Source: Thiobacillaceae bacterium
GTDB taxonomy: Bacteria > Pseudomonadota > Gammaproteobacteria > Burkholderiales > Thiobacillaceae
Direction: 5' to 3'
NCBI GenBank assembly: GCA_012274165.1
Contig: JAAPAA010000303.1
Coordinates: 1 to 8,770, forward strand
DNA length: 8,770 nucleotides
In this document: positions 1 through 5,509 of the stretch, piece after piece
Position numbering within the stretch: the first letter of the stretch is position 1
Layout: each line of letters starts with the position of its first letter
Made by a program: the position numbers and the translations under genes
Notes under the pieces: model-generated
Told to the model about the DNA's origin: nothing
The model's database searches: none
Seen by the model: only the letters and a program-made list of their open reading frames with translations

Positions 1-435
1 AATCAGTGCGGCGTTCGATACCAGTCCGTCATTGACGCCGAATACGCCGGCGCGCAGGGCGTTGCCGGTGGCACCGCTGCGGTGACGCTTGCCGATGTCG
101 TCGCGATTCAAGGGCGTGGGGTGGGGCGGGTTTTGCGTGTACAGCACCATGCCGCGCACTTTCATCGCCGCCAGCACACCGCGCATCGTCCGTGGCTTGA
201 ACAACCGGGTCAGGCCGGCGACAGTCTGGGTGCGCAGATCGGGGTGAAACGGCGCGGGCGCGGGGTCGCCGCGTTGTGCAATGGCGGCGAGCCAGATGTC
301 GGCCTGGTCGTCGGCGGCTTGCGCCAGTTCGTCAAACAGCGCGGCGCGCGGCGTGCCGCGCTCGCATTCGGCCACCACCCGGTAGAGCCAGGCCGAGCGT
401 TTTTCTTCCTGCCACGATTCATAGGGATGACTCAT
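1..435 (-). CDS. VIT1/CCC1-family metal transporter with ferritin-like N-terminal region (partial, 3' end outside window)
   Basis: Only the first 145 codons are present; the gene runs off the left edge. It reads from the ATG at 435-433 and overlaps the comM stop as ATGA, which suggests translational coupling. Residues 1-55 are acidic and helical (WQEEKRSAWLYR, then ALFDELAQAADDQADIW), as in the ferritin/rubrerythrin-like domain that precedes the membrane part in one branch of the family. A linker follows, and from about residue 114 comes the entry to the transporter domain (KRHRSGATGNALRAGVFG, then NDGLVSNAALI), a pattern typical of VIT1/CCC1 proteins. Known members move Fe2+ or Mn2+ across membranes; the ferritin-like part may bind iron. 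Family assignment is fairly firm; metal and direction of transport are not visible here. It is the last visible gene of the ubiK-comM cluster, with no evident functional link to those two. Confidence 0.82.
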   Translation of the reverse strand, partial: MSHPYESWQEEKRSAWLYRVVAECERGTPRAALFDELAQAADDQADIWLAAIAQRGDPAPAPFHPDLRTQTVAGLTRLFKPRTMRGVLAAMKVRGMVLYTQNPPHPTPLNRDDIGKRHRSGATGNALRAGVFGVNDGLVSNAALI

Positions 436-1925
436 GCGACAGCTCCCCTGCGGTATTGGATGGCTTCGGCCAGATGCGCCGGGGTGATGGCATCGCTCGC
501 CGCCAGATCGGCCACGCTGCGCGCCAGCTTGAGCACGCGGTGATAGGCGCGCGCCGACAGGTTCAGGCGTGTGATCGCCTGCTTGAGCAGGGTTTCGCCC
601 GCCGTATCCAGCTTGCAAAACTGGTCAATTTCCTGCGTACCGAGTGCGGCGTTGGGTTTGCCCTGGCGCGCCAGTTGCCGTGCGCGCGCCGCTTCGACGC
701 GTGCGCGGATGGCGGCACTGGGCTCGCCCGCGCTGGCGGTCATCAACTCGTCCTGGGTCAGCGCGGGCACGCTGATCTGGATGTCGATGCGATCCAGCAA
801 GGGCCCGGAGATGCGTGCGCGATAGCGCGCAATCTGGTCCGGCGTATCGCGGCAGGCTTGCGTAGGATGGCCGAGATAGCCGCAGGGGCAGGGGTTCATC
901 GCGGCGATGAGTTGAAAGCGTGCCGGAAAATCGGCTTGCCGCGCCGCGCGTGAAATCGTGATGCGGCCGGTTTCCAGCGGTTCGCGCAGCACTTCCAGCA
1001 CCTGCCGGGAAAACTCGGGCAATTCGTCAAGAAACAGCACGCCGTGGTGCGCCAGCGAAATTTCGCCCGGGCGCGGATTGCCGCCGCCGCCGACCAGCGC
1101 CACGCCGGACGCCGTGTGGTGGGGCGCGCGAAACGGCCGTCGCCGCCAGTGGTCGAGGCGGAAACCGCCGTTGAGCGATTGCACCGCGGCCGCCTCCAGC
1201 GCCTCGGTTTCGTCCATCGCCGGCAGAATGCTGGGGAAACGTGCCGCGAGCATCGATTTTCCGGTGCCGGGCGGGCCGGCGAGCAGCGCCGAATGGCCAC
1301 CCGACGCGGCGACTTCCAGCGCGCGCTTGGCCGATGCCTGACCCTTTACATCGGCAAAGTCGGGGTAATCGGGCGCAGGGGGCGATCCGGCGGGCGCAGG
1401 CGCAGCGAGTTCACCCTGCCCCGCAAGCCAGCCGCAGACTTCCAGCAGGCTGCCAGCGGCGCGCACGTCGATGCCGCTGGCGAGCGCAGCCTCCAGGGCC
1501 GAGTGCTGCGGCAGCACCAGGGTGCGATTGAGCGCGCGGGTGGCGAGCGCCATTGCCAGCGCGCCGCGCACCGGGCGCAGTTCGCCGGTCAAGGCGAGTT
1601 CACCCGCGAATTCGGTATCGCCGAAGCGGGTGGCCGGAATCTGTCCGGACGCGGCCAGAATCGCCAGCGCAATCGGCAAATCAAAGCGGCCTGATTCTTT
1701 GGGTAAATCGGCGGGGGCGAGGTTGACCGTGATGCGGCGCGCGGGAAACTCGAAGCGTGCGTTCTGGATCGCCGCGCGCACCCGGTCGCGCGCTTCCTTC
1801 ACCTCGGTTTCCGGCAGGCCAACCAGGGTGAACGCGGGCAGGCCATTGGCCAGGTGCGCTTCGACCACCACCTCGGGCGCATCCATGCCGGTGAGCGCCC
1901 GGCTTTTGACGACGGCGACGGCCAC
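432..1925 (-). CDS. comM: ComM/YifB Mg-chelatase-like AAA+ ATPase (natural transformation helicase)
   Basis: The 497-residue protein has the usual length of the YifB/ComM family. The N-terminal part (about 1-165) is the Lon-protease-like domain typical of the family (SRALTGMDAPEVVVEAHLANGLPAFTLVGLPE region). The AAA+ core has Walker A GPPGTGKS at 217-224, Walker B GVLFLDE at 295-301 and the GPLLDRID motif with Arg379. The C-terminal Mg-chelatase-like helical domain spans about 400-497. In studied bacteria ComM is a hexameric helicase that promotes branch migration during integration of transforming DNA. Start: GTG at 1925-1923, sharing one base with the ubiK stop (TAGTG); the family's usual N-terminus begins exactly here. 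The Cys cluster is incomplete: C346, C348 and C358 are present, but the usual fourth Cys (CRC) reads CRD, with Asp at 360. It sits between ubiK and the VIT1-like gene and overlaps both. Confidence 0.96.
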   Translation of the reverse strand: MAVAVVKSRALTGMDAPEVVVEAHLANGLPAFTLVGLPETEVKEARDRVRAAIQNARFEFPARRITVNLAPADLPKESGRFDLPIALAILAASGQIPATRFGDTEFAGELALTGELRPVRGALAMALATRALNRTLVLPQHSALEAALASGIDVRAAGSLLEVCGWLAGQGELAAPAPAGSPPAPDYPDFADVKGQASAKRALEVAASGGHSALLAGPPGTGKSMLAARFPSILPAMDETEALEAAAVQSLNGGFRLDHWRRRPFRAPHHTASGVALVGGGGNPRPGEISLAHHGVLFLDELPEFSRQVLEVLREPLETGRITISRAARQADFPARFQLIAAMNPCPCGYLGHPTQACRDTPDQIARYRARISGPLLDRIDIQISVPALTQDELMTASAGEPSAAIRARVEAARARQLARQGKPNAALGTQEIDQFCKLDTAGETLLKQAITRLNLSARAYHRVLKLARSVADLAASDAITPAHLAEAIQYRRGAVA

Positions 1926-2170
1926 TATTCGACGCGCGCTTTTTCCAGCTCGGCCAGCCGCGCTTCAAGTGCCGCCAGCTTCTCGCGCGTGCGTGCCAGC
2001 ACTTCGGTCTGCACGTCGAACTCCTCGCGGCTCACCATGTCCAGCTTGCCCAGCATGGCGGTAACGCCTGCCTTGAGGTTGTGTTCGATGTCCTTGGCGG
2101 GCGATTGCTTGAGGATGTCGCCCAGTTTGTCGGCAAGCTCGTTGAGGAAAGCGGGATTCACGGGTTTCAT
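1925..2170 (-). CDS. ubiK: UbiK (YqiC/BMFP) ubiquinone biosynthesis accessory factor
   Basis: This 81-residue protein matches the UbiK/YqiC family. The N-terminal half (FLNELADKLGDILKQSPAKD, residues 8-27, then IEHNLKAGVTAMLGKLDMVSREEFDVQ) carries the family pattern. The C-terminal third (about 54-81) is a heptad-rich coiled coil ending in LEARLAELEKARVE, used for trimerisation in known homologues. In enterobacteria UbiK binds UbiJ and supports aerobic ubiquinone synthesis; the family was earlier described as membrane-fusogenic. The ATG at 2170-2168 is preceded on the minus strand by GGAG (2180-2177). Its stop codon overlaps the comM GTG start. It is the first gene of the minus-strand cluster and is divergent from the porin-glnK-amtB operon; the pairing of ubiK with comM next to glnK-amtB is, from memory, a common betaproteobacterial arrangement. 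Confidence 0.93.
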   Translation of the reverse strand: MKPVNPAFLNELADKLGDILKQSPAKDIEHNLKAGVTAMLGKLDMVSREEFDVQTEVLARTREKLAALEARLAELEKARVE

Positions 2171-2223
2171 GTCTGGCTCCAGTCAGTGGGTTGGAGTGTA
2201 ACAACAGCTGCTTGGCAACGTAT

Positions 2224-2240
2224 CGCACAAAAAATGTGCG
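2224..2240 (+). promoter_or_regulatory. NtrC-type site 1 (enhancer of porin-glnK-amtB)
   Basis: CGCAC-N7-GTGCG, a perfect dyad with the 5-7-5 layout of the NtrC consensus TGCAC-N7-GTGCA, matching 8 of the 10 arm bases. Its centre is 31 bp from that of the next site, close to three helical turns, as in classical tandem NtrC enhancers. The centre lies about 127 bp upstream of the predicted transcription start. Confidence 0.72.
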
Positions 2241-2254
2241 TACTGGTTTTTTTG

Positions 2255-2271
2255 TGCACTGCGATAGTGCC
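2255..2271 (+). promoter_or_regulatory. NtrC-type site 2 (best match)
   Basis: TGCAC-N7-GTGCC matches 9 of 10 arm bases of the NtrC consensus with the correct 7-nt centre. Its centre (2263) is about 96 bp upstream of the predicted sigma-54 start, within the usual enhancer range. It is flanked by site 1 at 31 bp and site 3 at 21 bp, centre to centre. Confidence 0.78.
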
Positions 2272-2275
2272 TTGG

Positions 2276-2292
2276 TGCGCCTGTATAGTGCG
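2276..2292 (+). promoter_or_regulatory. NtrC-type site 3 (weaker)
   Basis: TGCGC-N7-GTGCG keeps the 5-7-5 layout and matches 8 of 10 arm bases, though the left arm has lost the central A of GCAC. Its centre (2284) is two helical turns from site 2, so all three sites would lie on the same DNA face. It may bind only cooperatively with sites 1 and 2. Confidence 0.55.
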
Positions 2293-2303
2293 ATATAAAC
2301 ATT

Positions 2304-2316
2304 AATCAATTGATTA
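2304..2316 (+). promoter_or_regulatory. IHF binding site between enhancer and promoter
   Basis: AATCAATTGATTA fits the IHF consensus WATCAA-N4-TTR at every fixed position and lies in a strongly AT-rich tract. It sits between the NtrC-type sites and the -24/-12 promoter, exactly where IHF bends DNA to bring NtrC to sigma-54 polymerase in known systems. Placement makes it more credible than the motif alone would. Confidence 0.7.
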
Positions 2317-2318
2317 TA
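2313..2318 (-). promoter_or_regulatory. Possible -10 element for the ubiK cluster
   Basis: The minus strand reads TATAAT at 2318-2313, an exact sigma-70 -10 hexamer. No convincing -35 hexamer lies 16-18 bases upstream and there is no extended -10, so the promoter is uncertain. It overlaps the IHF site of the divergent sigma-54 operon, which would link the two directions if real. The surrounding sequence is very AT-rich, so a chance match is plausible. Confidence 0.3.
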
Positions 2319-2332
2319 TTGGATTAATAATT

Positions 2333-2348
2333 TGGCACGACTTGTGCT
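2333..2348 (+). promoter_or_regulatory. Sigma-54 (-24/-12) promoter of porin-glnK-amtB
   Basis: TGGCACG-N4-GTGCT differs from the consensus TGGCACG-N4-TTGCW by one base. The GG (2334-2335) and GC (2346-2347) are separated by exactly 10 nt, the strict sigma-54 requirement. Transcription should start near 2359, giving a leader of about 38 nt before the porin ATG. With the NtrC-type and IHF sites upstream, this is a full enhancer-dependent promoter. Confidence 0.85.
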
Positions 2349-2396
2349 TTTAACGGGTTGCAATCTTGCACTCTTCTAACATCGGGGAATTTCAGC

Positions 2397-3188
2397 ATGA
2401 AAAAAATCGTATCTGCTCTTGCATTGGTTGGCATGGTGGGCGCACCTGGCGTCGTGATGGCGGATGAGCCAGCTTCGCCGCACACGCTGACTGCCAACGT
2501 CAGCCTCACCAGCAACTATGTCTTCCGCGGCATTTCCCAAACTGGTGGCGAGCCTGCCATTCAGGGCGGCTTTGATTACGCACACGCCAGCGGTTTTTAT
2601 CTTGGAACCTGGGGCTCCAACGTAGGCTGGCTCACAGATTTTCAAGGTTACAAGAGCGGCAGCATGGAACTCGACGTCTATGGCGGCTACCGCAATACCG
2701 TCGGAGATTTCAGTTATGACGTCGGGGCGATCCGCTACATGTACCCGGGCAGCAAGAATGCGGATACGGCTGCGCTCCCTGGCGCCTGGACCTCTGAAAT
2801 TTACGGCTCTTTGGGTTGGAAATGGTTCACTGCCAAGTATTCCCACTATGTCAGCGACTCGGTGTTTGGCGTCGGCCCGAACACTAACGGCTCCTACTAT
2901 CTGGATCTTTCCGGCAGCCTGCCCGTTGGCGAAACCGGCCTGACGCTGGGTGCGCATTGGGGTACCTTCAATTTCAAGAACGATTCTGATTTTGCAGTCA
3001 GTCCGAGCTACGACGACTGGAAGGTCAGCGCAACCTATGACCTGGGCAAGCTGGGCAAGCTGGGGTCCGGTACGACCTTGGGCTTGATGTACACCGACAC
3101 CAATGCCGAGAAAGGTTTCTGGACTGACGCGAATGGCGAGTACCTGGGCAAGGGCACGACCACCGTTTGGGTTTCCAAGGCTTTTTAA
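2397..3188 (+). CDS. TorF-family putative outer-membrane porin
   Basis: A 263-residue exported protein. Residues 1-22 form a signal peptide (MKKIVSALALVG..., cleavage expected after VMA, before DEPASPH). The mature part has alternating aromatic/polar beta strands, the early motif LTSNYVFRGISQTGGEPAIQGG (split here by family memory as NYVFRG then ISQTGG) and a C-terminal Phe (WVSKAF), the usual beta-barrel assembly signal. This matches the TorF/TIGR02001 group of putative porins. The start is ATG 2397, with GGGGA at 2384-2388 and 8 nt spacing; an upstream in-frame TTG at 2358 would fall at the transcription start and spoil the signal peptide. It is the first gene behind the sigma-54 promoter and precedes glnK by 68 nt, so a role in passing nitrogen solutes through the outer membrane is plausible. 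No substrate is established. Confidence 0.88.
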   Translation: MKKIVSALALVGMVGAPGVVMADEPASPHTLTANVSLTSNYVFRGISQTGGEPAIQGGFDYAHASGFYLGTWGSNVGWLTDFQGYKSGSMELDVYGGYRNTVGDFSYDVGAIRYMYPGSKNADTAALPGAWTSEIYGSLGWKWFTAKYSHYVSDSVFGVGPNTNGSYYLDLSGSLPVGETGLTLGAHWGTFNFKNDSDFAVSPSYDDWKVSATYDLGKLGKLGSGTTLGLMYTDTNAEKGFWTDANGEYLGKGTTTVWVSKAF

Positions 3189-3205
3189 TGTGCTGACCAG
3201 CCGTG

Positions 3206-3222
3206 GCGGTTCAAGCAACCGC
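3206..3222 (+). terminator. Hairpin between porin and glnK (leaky terminator or mRNA stabiliser)
   Basis: A perfect 6-bp stem GCGGTT/AACCGC (3206-3211 with 3217-3222) closes a 5-nt loop. The following bases are only loosely T-rich (TCCATTGTTTTC), so full termination is unlikely. It lies 17 nt after the porin stop and could lower glnK-amtB expression relative to the porin or protect the porin mRNA 3' end. No second sigma-54 promoter is seen before glnK. Confidence 0.45.
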
Positions 3223-3256
3223 TCCATTGTTTTCTAGCCCTAATTCGGGAGGCATC

Positions 3257-3595
3257 ATGAAATTCGTAACGGCCATCATCAAGCCGTTCAAACTGGACGA
3301 AGTGCGCGAGGCCTTATCCGCCATCGGCGTCACCGGTTTGACGGTCACGGAAGTAAAAGGGTTTGGGCGTCAGAAAGGCCACACCGAGCTGTATCGCGGC
3401 GCGGAGTATGTGGTCGACTTTTTGCCCAAGGTCAAGGTTGAAGTCGCAATCAAGGCTGAACTGCTGGAGCGCGTGATCGAGGCCATCGAAAAGGCAGCCA
3501 ACACCGGCAAGATCGGCGACGGCAAGATTTTTGTCACCAGTCTGGAGCAGGTCGTGCGTATCCGCACGGGCGAATCCGGCCCCGATGCCTTGTGA
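3257..3595 (+). CDS. glnK: GlnK, P-II nitrogen regulatory protein
   Basis: The 112-residue length and sequence fit the trimeric P-II family. The N-terminus MKFVTAIIKPFKLDEVREAL is canonical. Tyr51 in the T-loop (ELYRGAEY) is the uridylylation site; Gln39 and Lys58 (2-oxoglutarate/ATP site), the TGKIGDGKIFV signature (83-93) and Arg101/Arg103 are all present. P-II proteins sense 2-oxoglutarate, ATP and ADP; GlnK plugs the AmtB channel when nitrogen is sufficient. Direct linkage to amtB favours GlnK over GlnB. The ATG at 3257 has GGGAGG at 3247-3252, a short 4-nt spacing; the open frame extends to 3203, but those residues do not belong to the family. amtB starts 11 nt after the stop. Confidence 0.97.
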   Translation: MKFVTAIIKPFKLDEVREALSAIGVTGLTVTEVKGFGRQKGHTELYRGAEYVVDFLPKVKVEVAIKAELLERVIEAIEKAANTGKIGDGKIFVTSLEQVVRIRTGESGPDAL

Positions 3596-3606
3596 GGAGT
3601 GTGAAC

Positions 3607-5145
3607 ATGAAAAAGCTATTTGCTTCGTTGGGCTTGGCATTCGCCCTGTTGTCTCCCGGCTTGACGCTGGCACAGGACGCTGCTGCACCAGCAGCCGTTG
3701 TCGCTGAGCCGGCCAAGGTTGAAGCGGTTGCGCCAGCAGCGCCGGTTGCTGCTGAAGCTGCCGCCCCGGCTGCCGAGGCTGCTCCCGCTGCGGCAGCCGC
3801 GCCGGCTCCCGCCGCCGCGCCGACACCCAACAAGGGCGACACGTCCTGGATGCTGACGGCAACCGTGCTGGTCATCATGATGTCGATACCCGGCCTCGCG
3901 CTGTTTTACGGCGGTTTGCTTCGCAGCAAGAACATGCTGTCGATGCTGATGCAGGTGTTCACCATCTTCGCGCTGATTTCGGTGCTGTGGGCGGTGTATG
4001 GCTACTCGCTGACCTTCACCCAGGGCAATGCCTTCTTTGGCGGATTTGACCGGCTCTTCCTCAAGGGCATCTTCGATCCAGCGACCAATGGCGTGGCCAA
4101 TGCCGCCACCTTCAGCAAGGGGGTTTACATCCCTGAGTTCGCGTTTGTCGCCTTTCAGGCCACCTTTGCCGCGATTACCGTCGCGCTGGTGGTTGGCGCC
4201 TTCGCTGAACGCATGAAGTTCTCGGCGGTGTTGCTGTTCTCCGTACTGTGGTTCACCTTTGCCTATATCCCGATGGCCCACATGGTGTGGTTCTGGCCGG
4301 GACCGGACGCGATCACCGATCAGGCATCCTACGATGCGGCGATGGGCGTGTCGGGTTATCTGTTCGCCAAGGGCGCGCTGGACTTCGCAGGCGGCACCGT
4401 GGTGCACATCAACGCGGCAATTGCCGGGTTGGTGGGCGCTTATGTGGTCGGCAAGCGCGTGGGTTACGGCAAGGAGCCGATGACCCCGCACAGCCTGACC
4501 ATGACCATGGTCGGCGCATCGCTGCTGTGGGTGGGCTGGTTCGGCTTCAACGCAGGCTCTGCGCTGGAAGCAGGCGGCACGGCTACCCTGGCGTTCGTCA
4601 ACACCCTGTTTGCGACAGCAGCGGCAACGCTGACCTGGATGCTGGCCGAGTGGATGATCAAGGGCAAGCCTTCGATGCTGGGTGCGGTTTCCGGCGCGGT
4701 AGCCGGTCTGGTTGCCATCACTCCGGCTTGCGGCTGGGTCGGTGTAGGCGGTGCGCTCGCAATTGGTGCACTGGCTGGCGTGGTCTGCCTGTGGGGTGTC
4801 AACGGCCTGAAGAAACTGCTGGGCGCGGACGATGCGCTCGACGTGTTCGGCATCCACGGCATCGGCGGCATCCTCGGCGCGTTGCTCACCGGCGTGTTCA
4901 ACAGTTGGAGCCTGGGCGGCGCGGGCATCCCCGACTACGTCAACAACACCTTTGTAACGACTGAAATCGGCGCTCAATTGTGGATTCAGGCGCAGGCTGT
5001 TGGTGTGGCACTGCTCTGGTCCGGTGTGGTCGCCTTCATCTGTTACAAAGTGGTGGATCTCATCGTGGGTCTGCGCGTGCCGGAAGAAAGCGAGCGCGAA
5101 GGTCTGGATGTTACCCAGCATGGCGAGCGTGCTTACAGCATGTAA
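3607..5145 (+). CDS. amtB: AmtB ammonium channel with long Ala/Pro-rich periplasmic N-terminus
   Basis: A 512-residue ammonium transporter. Residues 1-22 are a signal peptide (cleavage near LTLA/QDAA). Residues 24-75 are an unusual Ala/Pro/Glu-rich linker. The channel domain begins near residue 78 (DTSWMLTATVLVIMMS). Key residues are present: Asp259 (E. coli Asp160), twin histidines His267 and His417 (His168/His318), Trp311, Phe314 and Ser318 of the recruitment site (Trp212/Phe215/Ser219). The C-terminal tail RVPEESEREGLDVTQHGERAY is the conserved cytoplasmic segment that couples to GlnK. It is longer than E. coli AmtB (about 428 residues as precursor), mostly because of the linker and a longer loop near 150-175. 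Start: ATG 3607 with GAGGAG at 3594-3599, 7 nt away; an in-frame GTG at 3592 would add five residues and has less support. The operon ends here with a strong terminator. Confidence 0.97.
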   Translation: MKKLFASLGLAFALLSPGLTLAQDAAAPAAVVAEPAKVEAVAPAAPVAAEAAAPAAEAAPAAAAAPAPAAAPTPNKGDTSWMLTATVLVIMMSIPGLALFYGGLLRSKNMLSMLMQVFTIFALISVLWAVYGYSLTFTQGNAFFGGFDRLFLKGIFDPATNGVANAATFSKGVYIPEFAFVAFQATFAAITVALVVGAFAERMKFSAVLLFSVLWFTFAYIPMAHMVWFWPGPDAITDQASYDAAMGVSGYLFAKGALDFAGGTVVHINAAIAGLVGAYVVGKRVGYGKEPMTPHSLTMTMVGASLLWVGWFGFNAGSALEAGGTATLAFVNTLFATAAATLTWMLAEWMIKGKPSMLGAVSGAVAGLVAITPACGWVGVGGALAIGALAGVVCLWGVNGLKKLLGADDALDVFGIHGIGGILGALLTGVFNSWSLGGAGIPDYVNNTFVTTEIGAQLWIQAQAVGVALLWSGVVAFICYKVVDLIVGLRVPEESEREGLDVTQHGERAYSM

Positions 5146-5172
5146 GTCGTAAGTTTTACTCCGAAGGAAGTT

Positions 5173-5199
5173 GGGGCGTCCTGCAGGGCGCCCCTTTTT
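5173..5199 (+). terminator. Intrinsic terminator of porin-glnK-amtB
   Basis: GGGGCGTCC (5173-5181) pairs with GGGCGCCCC (5186-5194) in a 9-bp stem with one G-T pair and a TGCA loop, followed directly by TTTTT (5195-5199). It lies 27 nt after the amtB stop and separates this operon from the ABC operon. Confidence 0.92.
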
Positions 5200-5406
5200 A
5201 TTGTGCGCGCTGCAACGGATGGAATCCAGGTGACGAAGCTTTGCCTGCATGCCTCGTCACGGCCATGAAGCGAGCGAGCCTGACTGAATCTCCTGGGCAC
5301 CCATTCGCGTCCATATGGCCAGACTGTGCAAAGTCGGCTGAACTGAAAACGACCCGCTTTAAGCCGGGCTGGTCTCATCAAATCTTTGCCAGTTAACCCC
5401 AAAACG
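5200..5406. other. Gene-free spacer with one inverted repeat, function unknown
   Basis: No credible gene is seen. GTGACGA (5230-5236) and TCGTCAC (5254-5260) form a perfect 7-bp inverted repeat with a 17-nt loop. The minus strand stays open for 95 codons (5420-5133), overlapping the terminator and the amtB end, but shows no ribosome site or recognisable domain. The segment could be a decayed gene or a copy of a dispersed repeat; neither can be shown from one window. Confidence 0.4.
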
Positions 5407-5420
5407 GTGCGATTGCGCAC
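5407..5420. repeat. Short palindrome/hairpin GTGCG-ATTG-CGCAC
   Basis: A perfect 5-bp inverted repeat with a 4-nt loop. Its arms are in the opposite order to an NtrC dyad (GTGC then GCAC), so it is not itself an NtrC site, although its right arm doubles as the left arm of the candidate at 5416-5432. It may be an operator for another regulator. Confidence 0.4.
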
Positions 5421-5432
5421 TAAAAAGATGCT
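5416..5432 (+). promoter_or_regulatory. Degenerate NtrC-like site upstream of the ABC operon
   Basis: CGCAC-N7-ATGCT matches 7 of 10 arm bases of TGCAC-N7-GTGCA with correct spacing. The centre is about 112 bp upstream of the start predicted from the sigma-54 promoter at 5510, a normal enhancer distance. It is a single weak site, in contrast to the three at 2224-2292, so another sigma-54 activator remains possible. Confidence 0.35.
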
Positions 5433-5435
5433 GTA

Positions 5436-5460
5436 TTTACGCCGGAAGCGTAGGCGTGAA
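5436..5460 (+). terminator. Weak hairpin followed by TTTT
   Basis: TTTACGCC (5436-5443) pairs with GGCGTGAA (5453-5460) in 8 bp with one G-T pair and a 9-nt loop; ATTTTG follows. The T-run is too short for confident termination. It could stop read-through from upstream or be a chance fold. Confidence 0.25.
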
Positions 5461-5469
5461 ATTTTGATT
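5457..5469 (-). promoter_or_regulatory. IHF-like site before the second sigma-54 promoter
   Basis: On the minus strand this reads AATCAA-AATT-TCA, one base off WATCAA-N4-TTR. It lies between the NtrC-like site at 5416-5432 and the promoter at 5510, in AT-rich DNA, mirroring the first operon. A second near match, CATCAA-N4-TTG, lies at 5376-5388. Such motifs are short and degenerate, so support comes mainly from position. Confidence 0.35.
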
Positions 5470-5509
5470 ATTGCTTTATATTCATGGCGATATGTATGAA
5501 TTTCGGCCG

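Noticed and set aside
2358..2396. Upstream TTG start for the porin
   Set aside because: It coincides with the predicted transcription start, lacks a ribosome site and would put 13 residues ahead of a normal signal peptide; ATG 2397 has GGGGA at good spacing.
3204..3218. Third sigma-54-like promoter (TGGCGG...) before glnK
   Set aside because: The GG has no GC at the required 10-nt distance; the sequence is explained by the hairpin at 3206-3222.
3673..3831. Ala/Pro-coding stretch of amtB as a DNA microsatellite or phase-variable tract
   Set aside because: Synonymous codons are mixed and there is no uniform repeat unit, so slippage is unlikely.
3616..5250. 544-codon open frame on the minus strand opposite amtB
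   Set aside because: It mirrors a GC-rich membrane-protein gene with full family conservation on the plus strand; its translation is rich in His, Arg and Gln with no recognisable domain.
5133..5420. 95-codon minus-strand open frame in the spacer
   Set aside because: It starts in AT-rich DNA without a ribosome site, runs through the terminator into the end of amtB, and no domain is recognisable; kept only as a possible remnant or repeat.
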